Assembly: GCA_016719605.1 (NCBI GenBank)
Contig: JADJYW010000003.1
Span: forward strand, 434,001 to 498,000
Reading direction: 5' to 3'
Length of the DNA: 64,000 nucleotides
Origin: Lewinellaceae bacterium
Lineage (GTDB): Bacteria > Bacteroidota > Bacteroidia > Chitinophagales > Saprospiraceae
In this document: in pieces, positions 46,699 to 54,335 of the stretch
Position numbering within the stretch: the first letter of the stretch is position 1
Layout: each line of letters begins with the position of its first letter
Notes under the pieces: generated by a model
Databases searched by the model: none
Seen by the model: only the letters and a program-made list of their open reading frames with translations
What the model was told of the DNA's origin: nothing
Position numbers and translations under genes: made by a program

Positions 46699-46731
46699 TC
46701 GAATCAATCGAACAATCGGATCAATCGAAAA
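46690..46731 (-). repeat. Inverted GAATCAATC words downstream of the S23 gene
   Basis: CGAATCAATCGAACAATCGGATCAATCGAAAAA is the reverse-complement form of the upstream array plus its TTTTTCG tail, with point changes. With 46201-46308 it makes an inverted pair around the S23 gene. Confidence 0.75.
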
Positions 46732-47472
46732 ATGAATCCAGACAGAGAAAATCGTATCCGCGAAGTTATCCGACGCAGCCAGCCCGACCTCACGGTGGTA
46801 CTGGAAAACATCTTTGATCCGCTGAATATCAGCGCCGTGCTGCGCTCGTGCGATGCGGTGGGTGTGCGGGAGGTATTTGTGGTATACACCCAGCCTTACC
46901 TGGACAAACGCGGCCTGAAGATGGGTAAAAGATCGTCCGGCGGGGCTTTCAAGTGGATTGACGTGTATGTTTTTGAGGAACTGGAGGAGTGTTTCAGACG
47001 GGTGCGGGAGCGCTACGGACGCATTCTGGCCACCCGCCTCGGCGAGCACAGTACGGGGTTGTATGATCTCGACCTGACGCAACCAACTGCGCTGCTTTTC
47101 GGCAACGAGGACGAGGGCGTAAGCGCCGAGGCGCTCGCTATGGCCGACGGCAATTTCCTGATTCCGCAAGTCGGTTTTGCCGAAAGTCTGAACATCTCGG
47201 TAGCCTGTGCGGTGTCGCTCTTTGAAGCGCAACGCCAGCGGGCATTAGCCGGTTTCTACGAAGGGAAAAAACATTTCACGCCGGAGCAACAGGAGGCTCT
47301 GTACCGGCGCTGGAAAACGATGCTGGTGGGCAAATCATGGTTGCAGCAGTACGCTACACCGGTCGGCAAAGATTCCGCACCTTTGCTGCCCGTGTTTGTG
47401 GAACGCGACGAACACGCACCAAAGAAAAACCCCGGGATGCGACCGAACCCAATGACGAAATTCGATCTATGA
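46732..47472 (+). CDS. SpoU/TrmH-family tRNA/rRNA 2'-O-methyltransferase
   Basis: 246 residues with all three SPOUT knot motifs: NISAVLRSCDAVGVREVFVV (motif 1, catalytic Arg), LLFGNEDEGVS (motif 2) and VGFAESLNISVACAVSLFEAQR (motif 3). The GKRSSGGAFKWIDV segment is typical of TrmH (tRNA Gm18) rather than RlmB. Uses S-adenosylmethionine to methylate a ribose in the cytosol. Its stop overlaps the start of the downstream glycosyltransferase (ATGA), so they are translationally coupled. It starts right after the S23-flanking repeat. Confidence 0.9.
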   Translation: MNPDRENRIREVIRRSQPDLTVVLENIFDPLNISAVLRSCDAVGVREVFVVYTQPYLDKRGLKMGKRSSGGAFKWIDVYVFEELEECFRRVRERYGRILATRLGEHSTGLYDLDLTQPTALLFGNEDEGVSAEALAMADGNFLIPQVGFAESLNISVACAVSLFEAQRQRALAGFYEGKKHFTPEQQEALYRRWKTMLVGKSWLQQYATPVGKDSAPLLPVFVERDEHAPKKNPGMRPNPMTKFDL

Positions 47473-48401
47473 ACCTCTCTATCGTCATCCCGCTCAAAAA
47501 CGAGGCCGAGAGCCTGCCCGAACTCGAAGCCTGGATCCGCCGTGTGGCGGAGCAGCACCGGTTTTCCTACGAAATTCTGTTCGTTGACGACGGCAGCACG
47601 GATACTTCCTGGACCGTCATCGAGACCCTGCAGGCTGCCAACCCGAATGTACGGGCCATCAAGTTCCGCCGGAACTACGGCAAGTCCGCCGCCCTGCACA
47701 CCGGATTTCAGGCTACCCGCGGCGAGGTGGTGATCACCATGGACGCCGACCTGCAGGACAGTCCCGATGAAATACCCGAGCTGTACCGCATGATTACCGA
47801 AGACGGCTACGACCTCGTGAGCGGTTGGAAAAAAAAGCGCAACGACCCGCTGGAAAAACGCCTGCCCAGCAAATTGTACAACGCCGTGGCCAGCAGTATG
47901 AGCGGCATACGCCTGCACGATTTCAATTGCGGCCTCAAGGCGTACCGGCAAGCCGTGGTGAAAGCCGTAGAGGTGTATGGCGAAATGCACCGCTGGATAC
48001 CCGTCCTGGCCAAATGGGCCGGTTTCACCCGGATCGGTGAAAAGGTGGTGGAGCACCGCGCACGGCGGTACGGCTACAGCAAATTCGGCTGGGAACGCTA
48101 CATCAACGGTTTTCTCGACTTGCTTTCGGTGTATTTTGTAGGCAAGTTCGGCAAACGACCTATGCACTTTTTCGGCACACTGGGCGTCTTGTCCTTCCTC
48201 ATTGGCTTTGCTTTTTTGGCGTATCTGAGCTGGGCCAAAGTCGTGTACAAAGAATACGGCATCGCCGACCGGCCGCTGTTTTACTTCGGTATCGTGGCGC
48301 TTATCGTGGGTACGCAGTTGTTTCTGACCGGCTTTCTTGCCGAGATTGTGAACCGGAATTCGGCAAGCCGGAATGATTATTTGGTGGAGAAAGAGATTTG
48401 A
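47469..48401 (+). CDS. GT2 glycosyltransferase with two C-terminal membrane helices
   Basis: 310 residues, MNLSIVIPLKNEAESLPELE... The GT2 (GT-A) core has FVDDGSTDTSW, KFRRNYGKSAALHTGF, TMDADLQDSPDEIP (DxD-type DAD) and the QxxRW-like YGYSKFGWERY. Two hydrophobic helices near the C-terminus (FFGTLGVLSFLIGFAFLAYL, FGIVALIVGTQLFLTGFLAE) match dolichol-phosphate-type/undecaprenyl-phosphate sugar transferases (DPM1/ArnC/GtrB-like). Probably makes a lipid-linked sugar at the inner membrane. Start ATG at 47469 overlaps trmH by 4 bp. Confidence 0.92.
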   Translation: MNLSIVIPLKNEAESLPELEAWIRRVAEQHRFSYEILFVDDGSTDTSWTVIETLQAANPNVRAIKFRRNYGKSAALHTGFQATRGEVVITMDADLQDSPDEIPELYRMITEDGYDLVSGWKKKRNDPLEKRLPSKLYNAVASSMSGIRLHDFNCGLKAYRQAVVKAVEVYGEMHRWIPVLAKWAGFTRIGEKVVEHRARRYGYSKFGWERYINGFLDLLSVYFVGKFGKRPMHFFGTLGVLSFLIGFAFLAYLSWAKVVYKEYGIADRPLFYFGIVALIVGTQLFLTGFLAEIVNRNSASRNDYLVEKEI

Positions 48402-48449
48402 CCAACCATAACCATGCTTACGGTAGCCCCGGTTACGAAAACGAAAAAC

Positions 48450-49595
48450 ATGAAAATAGTCCTCATTTCCCCCGCCCATCCGCTGCGCGGCGGCATCGCG
48501 GCCTCCTCCGAGCGACTGGCGCAGGAACTGCAAAGCACCGGGCACGAGGTCGTCATCTACAGTTTTTCATTACAATACCCCGGCTTTCTTTTTCCGGGCA
48601 AAAGTCAGTTCACCGACGATCCTCCCCCACCCCGGTTAGTCATCAAAACCCGGCTGAACTCCGTCAATCCGATCAACTGGATCATCGCAGGGCTTGCCGT
48701 CGCCCGCGAGCGCCCCGACCGCGTCATGGTGCGGTTTTGGTTGCCGTTCATGGGTCCCTGCCTCGGCACGGTACTGCGCGTCGCGCGTTGGTTTTCCCGA
48801 AAAACACCTGTCACAGCCCTCGTGGACAACATCATTCCCCACGAAAAACGCCCCGGCGACCGATTTTTCGCCTGGTATTTTGTGCGTGCTTGCACCGATT
48901 TTGTAGTCATGTCCCGCTCGGTTGGCGAGGAGATACGGCAGTTTTTGCCCGCCGTTTCAACCCCGGCCCCTATGGGGCGGGCCGGGGGTGGGGTTGTCCG
49001 TTTTGCCCCGCACCCCATTTACGACACCTACGGCGCCCCGATAGAAAAAACCGCTGCCCGCCGCCAACTGGGGGTGCCGGAAAACGTGCCGCTTGTGTTG
49101 TTTTTCGGCTTCATCCGCGCGTACAAGGGGTTGGATTTGCTGCTCGAAGCCCTGGTGGAAACACCCGGTGTGCATGCCCTCATTGCCGGCGAGTGCTACG
49201 AAGACTGGCAGCCGTACCAGACCATCATCGAAAAAAACAACCTCGCCGAGCGTGTCCACCTGCACACCGATTTCATTCCGGCCGATCAGGTGCGGCTGTA
49301 TTTTTCGGCTGCCGACCTGGTAGTGCAGCCCTACCGCAGCGCCACCCAGAGCGGTATTTCTCAGGTTGCCTACCATTTTGACAAGCCCATGGTGGTGACC
49401 AATGTGGGCGGATTGCCGGAGATCGTGACCGACGGGGTATCGGGTTATGTGGTAGTGCCGACGGCAGGCGCCATTGCGGTGGCGGTTCGGGATTTTTTTG
49501 AAAAAAACAAAGGCGCGGAGATGGCGGCGGGGGTACGGGCGGAGAAGCGGCGATTTTCGTGGGAGAACCTGGTGAATGTTCTGTTGCAAGGCTGA
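48450..49595 (+). CDS. GT4-family glycosyltransferase
   Basis: 381 residues from MKIVLISPAHPLRGGIAASSER, the usual GT4 N-terminal strand and Gly loop. The C-terminal Rossmann domain has LVLFFGFIRAYKGLDLLLEAL, and PYRSATQSGISQVAYHFDKPMVVTNVGGLPEIV with the E-x7-E-like region. It transfers a sugar from a nucleotide sugar, probably for surface polysaccharide or glycolipid. An inserted stretch ASTPAPMGRAGGGVVRFA (~170-188) is encoded by a GC-rich imperfect palindrome at 48958-48996. It is 48 bp downstream of the GT2 gene and likely in the same operon. Confidence 0.9.
   Translation: MKIVLISPAHPLRGGIAASSERLAQELQSTGHEVVIYSFSLQYPGFLFPGKSQFTDDPPPPRLVIKTRLNSVNPINWIIAGLAVARERPDRVMVRFWLPFMGPCLGTVLRVARWFSRKTPVTALVDNIIPHEKRPGDRFFAWYFVRACTDFVVMSRSVGEEIRQFLPAVSTPAPMGRAGGGVVRFAPHPIYDTYGAPIEKTAARRQLGVPENVPLVLFFGFIRAYKGLDLLLEALVETPGVHALIAGECYEDWQPYQTIIEKNNLAERVHLHTDFIPADQVRLYFSAADLVVQPYRSATQSGISQVAYHFDKPMVVTNVGGLPEIVTDGVSGYVVVPTAGAIAVAVRDFFEKNKGAEMAAGVRAEKRRFSWENLVNVLLQG
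48958..48996. repeat. GC-rich palindromic insert inside the GT4 gene
   Basis: Flanks CAACCCC and GGGGTTG pair, and GGCCCC faces GGGGC/GGGCC inside. It encodes the low-complexity TPAPMGRAGGGVV segment between the two GT4 domains without breaking frame. Confidence 0.65.
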
Positions 49596-49685
49596 TTCGT
49601 TCCAGGTTATTTTACAGCCCCGACGCACATGCGCCACCCCGCGTCGCACCACCTTGTTTTTTTATTTGGAATCAAATTTTCTTTC

Positions 49686-49693
49686 TTCTTTTG
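49686..49693 (+). promoter_or_regulatory. Possible -33/-7 promoter of the TonB-dependent receptor
   Basis: TTCTTTTG (one base from TAnnTTTG) lies 17 nt after a TTTG at 49665-49668, 71 bp before the ATG. Weak evidence. Confidence 0.3.
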
Positions 49694-49764
49694 CGAGGCA
49701 AACAGGGTTTTAGAAACGTCGCTGTTTCAAGAAACATACATGGAAAATCAACCACTGATCTCGT

Positions 49765-52578
49765 ATGAAGCATTTCAACAAAATTTTGACAATCAGTATT
49801 TTGAGCATCTTCCTGGTTGGCGTTTCGGCGACGGCCCAAACGACCCTGCGCGGTAAAGTCGTAGATGCTGATTCGGGTGAAGAACTGATCGGTGCGGCAA
49901 TTGCCATTGTCGGCGGCGGCGGCAGCATCACCAATTACGAGGGCGAGTTTACGATTCAAATTGCAGCCTTTCCCGTCACGCTCCGGGTGTCATACACCGG
50001 TTTTGTCACCCAGGAAGTGGAAGTAGCCTATGCCGGCCGTCGGTTGGACATACGCCTGCAAGCCTCCTCCATCGTCATCGAGGAGACGGTCGTGCGGGGG
50101 CAACGCATAGACGACAAGCAAAAAGCGGCGCCGCTCACGATAGAAAACCTTGATGCCATTGCCATCAAGGAAACAGCGGCCATCAGTTTTTACAACAGCC
50201 TCGGCAACCTCAAGGGCGTGGACCTGACCACCGCCTCGCTCGGCTTCACCATTATCAACACCCGCGGGTTCAACTCCACCAGCCCGGTGCGCTCGCTCCA
50301 GATCATAGACGGCGTGGACAACCAGGCGCCCGGATTGAATTTTTCGCTGGGTAATTTTCTTGGTTCCAGTGACCTGGATGTCAACCGGGTAGACCTCATC
50401 CAAGGCGCCAGTTCGGCTTTTTATGGCCCGAACGCGTTCAACGGCGTCATTTCCATGGAAACCAAAAATCCGTTCCTGAACAAGGGCCTGGCCGTATCGC
50501 TCAAAAGCGGCGAACGCAGTCTGTTTGAAACGGCAATCCGGTATGCCGGGACGTTGAAAAACAAGGCCGGCAAAGAATGGTTTGCCGGTAAAATCAACCT
50601 GTTCTACCTGCGTGCCAACGACTGGGAAGCCGACAACTACGAACCGGTGACCGGCACCGAATCGGGCGGCTATTTTTACACCACGGCCCAAAATCCAGGT
50701 CGCTTCGATGCCGTGAATATCTACGGCGACGAGTACCAGCCCCGTTTTGACGGCACCGGCAGCAGCTGGTGGAATAATACCCGCGCCGGCCTTGGTGTTT
50801 ACCACCGAACAGGTTACCGCGAAACCGATCTGGTGGACTACAATACCCGCAACCTCAAAACCAATGTCGCCCTGCATTTTCGGACCAACCCTTCCCAGGA
50901 ATTTGATTCACCGGAACTGATCGTGTCCTCCAGTTTTGGCTCGGGCACCACGGTTTATCAGGGCGACAACCGGTTCAGCCTGCGCGACATCCTGTTTTTT
51001 CAAAACCGACTGGAATTTCGCAAACGCGACAAGTTTTTCCTCCGCGCCTACGCCACCAACGAGGATGCGGGCAATTCGTACGACCCCTACTTTACGGCCC
51101 TGCGGATGCAGGAAGCATCCAAATCGAACGAACAATGGGCCAACGACTACGAGCGCTATTGGACGGCCTCCAATCTCGGGTACATTTATTTCGACCGGAT
51201 GGTGCCGCTGGGCTACCCGGAAGTGGGCGACAGTCTCGGGCTTTTTCAATGGCTGCAAACCTACCGGGACTCCATGACGTACTGGCATGGGCTTGCCGAA
51301 GCCGCCGGGAATACGGGCAACCCGACCGGTTCCTTTCCTACCAAAGATTTCTTCCAGCCGGGCACGGCGCGTTTCGACTCGTTGTTCAACGCGATTACCT
51401 CGCGAAAATCTACTTCGGAAGAAGGGGGCACACGCTTTTTTGACAAGTCGGCGCTGTACCATCTGCACGGCGAGTACACGTTTACCCCCTCGTTTTTGGA
51501 CAAGTGGGTAGTTGGCGCCAACGGCCGTATGTACCGCCCCAACTCGGAGGGTACAATTTTCAAAGACACTGCCGGGATACAAATCACCAATACGGAGGTG
51601 GGCGCCTACACCGGTGTGGAGCGCACCTTCGGGAAATACAAACTGAGCGGGGCATTCCGGCTGGACAAGAACCAGAATTTCGACCTGCTGCCGACGGCAG
51701 CGCTGTCGGTCGTGTGGAATCCCGAGGCACAGACCTTCGTGCGTGCTTCGTTTTCCAGCGCCATCCGCAACCCGACGCTTTCGGATCAGTACCTGAACCT
51801 GAATGTAGGTCGGGCACGATTGGTGGGTAATCTGGAAGGTTTCGACAGCCTGATCACGCTGGAATCGCTGCAAGAGTATCGGCGCCTGCCGGGCGGCAGT
51901 ATTTCCCTGCTGCAATACTTCAACATCGCCCCTATCCAGCCGGAAAAGGTGAAAACACTGGAGGCTGGTATCCGTACCACCCTGTTTGAAAAACTGTATG
52001 TGGACGCCGGGTATTACTTCAGTTTTTATGATGATTTTATTGGCTACAACATCGGTATTGACCTGCCTATCGGCTTTTTCGGGCCGGAATTTAACCGCCT
52101 TCAGATTTACCGGGTAGCGGCCAACTCCATCAACCGGGTGACGACGCAGGGCGTTGCCATCGGGTTCAATTACTACTTCGCCAACTACTTCATGGCGCAG
52201 GCCAATTATTCGTGGAACCGGCTGAACTCCAAAATTGACGATCCGATCATCCCGGCCTTCAACACCCCGGAGCACAAATACAACCTCGGTATTTCCGCCC
52301 GCGACCTGCCGCTGCGGGGCAAAAACACCTGGGGCTTCAACGTAACCTACAAATGGATTCAAGGCTTTACCTTTGAGGGGTCACCACAATTCACAGGGTT
52401 CATTCCGTCCTACGATATGATGGACGCTCAAATTAACTGTACGTTCCCGCGCCTGCACACGACGCTCAAACTCGGCGCCTCAAACGTGTTGAACAACAAA
52501 CAGTTTCAAACTTACGGCGGGCCACGCATCGGCCGTATGGCATACCTGAGCCTCGTGTACGATTTCCGTCAAAAATGA
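49765..52578 (+). CDS. TonB-dependent outer-membrane receptor (SusC/CirA-like)
   Basis: 937 residues: signal peptide to ~25; carboxypeptidase-regulatory-like domain (TTLRGKVVDADSGEELIGAAIAI...LRVSYTGFVTQEV), ~26-105; plug domain (VVRGQRIDDKQ, RSLQIIDGVDNQAPGL, DVNRVDLIQGASSAFYGPNAFNGVISM), ~110-240; then a beta-barrel ending YLSLVYDFRQK with the terminal aromatic. Imports a large ligand across the outer membrane with TonB energy. No SusD gene follows; the downstream gene encodes a T9SS hydrolase-like protein 54 bp on. That pairing suggests a linked function but gives no ligand identity. Confidence 0.93.
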   Translation: MKHFNKILTISILSIFLVGVSATAQTTLRGKVVDADSGEELIGAAIAIVGGGGSITNYEGEFTIQIAAFPVTLRVSYTGFVTQEVEVAYAGRRLDIRLQASSIVIEETVVRGQRIDDKQKAAPLTIENLDAIAIKETAAISFYNSLGNLKGVDLTTASLGFTIINTRGFNSTSPVRSLQIIDGVDNQAPGLNFSLGNFLGSSDLDVNRVDLIQGASSAFYGPNAFNGVISMETKNPFLNKGLAVSLKSGERSLFETAIRYAGTLKNKAGKEWFAGKINLFYLRANDWEADNYEPVTGTESGGYFYTTAQNPGRFDAVNIYGDEYQPRFDGTGSSWWNNTRAGLGVYHRTGYRETDLVDYNTRNLKTNVALHFRTNPSQEFDSPELIVSSSFGSGTTVYQGDNRFSLRDILFFQNRLEFRKRDKFFLRAYATNEDAGNSYDPYFTALRMQEASKSNEQWANDYERYWTASNLGYIYFDRMVPLGYPEVGDSLGLFQWLQTYRDSMTYWHGLAEAAGNTGNPTGSFPTKDFFQPGTARFDSLFNAITSRKSTSEEGGTRFFDKSALYHLHGEYTFTPSFLDKWVVGANGRMYRPNSEGTIFKDTAGIQITNTEVGAYTGVERTFGKYKLSGAFRLDKNQNFDLLPTAALSVVWNPEAQTFVRASFSSAIRNPTLSDQYLNLNVGRARLVGNLEGFDSLITLESLQEYRRLPGGSISLLQYFNIAPIQPEKVKTLEAGIRTTLFEKLYVDAGYYFSFYDDFIGYNIGIDLPIGFFGPEFNRLQIYRVAANSINRVTTQGVAIGFNYYFANYFMAQANYSWNRLNSKIDDPIIPAFNTPEHKYNLGISARDLPLRGKNTWGFNVTYKWIQGFTFEGSPQFTGFIPSYDMMDAQINCTFPRLHTTLKLGASNVLNNKQFQTYGGPRIGRMAYLSLVYDFRQK

Positions 52579-52632
52579 GTTTTCAATCAATAGTTCTTTC
52601 TCTTGACAACATCAACTAAAATTATCTCATCC

Positions 52633-54210
52633 ATGAAAAAATTTACACTACTACTGTTTGCAGCCATGCTGCTCTCGAGCCTCAACACATCGGCTCAGCC
52701 GCACCGGTACCTGGATCCGGTCTTCACAGATGTAACCAAAACAACCGGAGTTGTTTACGGCGCCAACTACACCGTACTCACGATCAGCATCACCGGACAT
52801 ACCTCGAAGGAAAACCTGGCCATGGATATTTATGAGCCGGTGGGCGATACGGAGACTGCGCGTCCGCTGATCCTGTACTGCCACACGGGTAACTTCCTGC
52901 CTTGGCTCAATCCGGCGACCGGTCTCAGCATAAACCAGGCCTGCGGCGGCACACGTTTCGACCCGGCAGCCGTAGAAATGTGCACGCGCTTGGCCAAAAT
53001 GGGTTATGTGGTGGCTTCTATTGACTACCGTCTCGGCTGGCGCCCCGACTTGCTGGACGAGCTCCAGCGGCGCTTCACGCTCATCAACGGCGCTTACCGC
53101 GGCGTACAGGATGTACGCACCTGCATTCGCTTCTTTCGCAAAAATGTTGCTGAAAGTGGCAATACCTACCGCATTGACCCGAACCGCATTGTGGTGTTCG
53201 GCCAAGGTACGGGCGGCTACTTGTCACTCAACACCGCTGCTCTCGACAAGTACTCGGAGATTCTGACGACTTCCGAGCCGGGCAAATTCCTGCTCAACGG
53301 GGTGCCCATGATTATTGAGGCGTACAATGGCGACCCTTACGGTATCCAGGCCAACATTGGCGTCGTGGATGCACTGTATGCCGGCGCTACGGGTTTCCCT
53401 GTCGGCGATACCCTCTATGTACCCAACCACGTCGGCTATTCGTCCGACTTCAACCTTGCCGTCAACCTCGGTGGCGCCCTCGGCGACAAGGCCTGGCTGG
53501 ATGCCAATACGCCCCCGATTTTGTCGTACCATGTACCGGATGATCCCTACGCACCGTGCGGAGAGGGTGTTGTCATCGTGCCGGGTGTGAACTTCCCCGT
53601 GGTAAACGTTTCCGGTTCCTGCAGTGTACAGCCGATTCAGGATATGCTGGGGAATAACAATGTGTTTGCTCTGGGCGGTGCGCTCACAGATCCGCTTTCT
53701 GTTTTTGCACGCACGATCAACGGTAACCGCGAAGGCTTCTTCCCCTTCATGCGCCCCGCCAACGACTCATCGCCCTGGGAATGGAATACATTTGTTCCCA
53801 ACACGCAACTGCCGAATGGTACGATTGTAGCGCTTAGCTGCTCTACCAATGACGCTACGGCAAAAACAAACATCGACACCATCATGACATACTATGCCCC
53901 GCGCGCTTGTCGTGCGTTGGGTCTGGATTGTCCGGGTGTTTCCACCAAAACGGAAGAACTGTTTGATGCCGGCGATATTCTGAGCGTACAGCCCAATCCG
54001 GCAAAAACGGAGGTTTGGTTCAGCACGGATGCTGAGCACCCCATCCAGGCTATCGAAGTGTACGACATGAGCGGCCGCATGGTACGCCACGTTCGCAACA
54101 TCGAAAACAGCACCTACACGCTGCGCCGCGATGGATTGGTGAACGGGATGTATGTGGCCAAACTGTACTTCGAAAAAGGCATCGTAGCCAAACGAATTAT
54201 CTTTGAATAA
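52633..54210 (+). CDS. T9SS-secreted alpha/beta-hydrolase-like protein lacking the nucleophile Ser
   Basis: 525 residues from MKKFTLLLFAAMLLSSLNTSAQ (signal). Residues ~50-300 have the alpha/beta-hydrolase layout of carboxylesterase/BD-FAE proteins: LAMDIYEPVGD, RPLILYCHTGNF (oxyanion region), DYRLGWRP and RIDPNRIVVFGQGTGGYLSL. The expected nucleophile elbow G-x-S-x-G reads G-Q-G-T-G, so the Ser is missing and a Gly stands in its place. The last ~80 residues (SVQPNPAKTEVWFSTD ... GIVAKRIIFE) are a T9SS type A sorting domain. Probably surface-exposed and a binding or pseudo-enzyme protein, or one using another residue. It follows the TonB receptor gene by 54 bp. Confidence 0.82.
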   Translation: MKKFTLLLFAAMLLSSLNTSAQPHRYLDPVFTDVTKTTGVVYGANYTVLTISITGHTSKENLAMDIYEPVGDTETARPLILYCHTGNFLPWLNPATGLSINQACGGTRFDPAAVEMCTRLAKMGYVVASIDYRLGWRPDLLDELQRRFTLINGAYRGVQDVRTCIRFFRKNVAESGNTYRIDPNRIVVFGQGTGGYLSLNTAALDKYSEILTTSEPGKFLLNGVPMIIEAYNGDPYGIQANIGVVDALYAGATGFPVGDTLYVPNHVGYSSDFNLAVNLGGALGDKAWLDANTPPILSYHVPDDPYAPCGEGVVIVPGVNFPVVNVSGSCSVQPIQDMLGNNNVFALGGALTDPLSVFARTINGNREGFFPFMRPANDSSPWEWNTFVPNTQLPNGTIVALSCSTNDATAKTNIDTIMTYYAPRACRALGLDCPGVSTKTEELFDAGDILSVQPNPAKTEVWFSTDAEHPIQAIEVYDMSGRMVRHVRNIENSTYTLRRDGLVNGMYVAKLYFEKGIVAKRIIFE

Positions 54211-54225
54211 ATCAAGTTAAAAAAG

Positions 54226-54335
54226 GGTTAGAAGGTTAGAAGGTTAGAAGGTTGGAGGGTTAGAGGGTTGGAAGGTTGAAAATATACAACCAGAAACCCT
54301 CTAACCTTCTAACCTTCTAACCCTCTAACCTTTTT
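54226..54335. repeat. Hairpin made of AGAAGGTT / GGTTGGAGGGTT words
   Basis: Left side is AAAAAGGGTTAGAAGGTTAG... with four GGTTAGAA-type words and GGTTGGAGGGTT variants (54226-54278); right side 54295-54335 carries AACCTTCT and AACCCTCT words that are its reverse complement. It lies exactly between two convergent genes, so bidirectional termination is likely. Confidence 0.85.
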
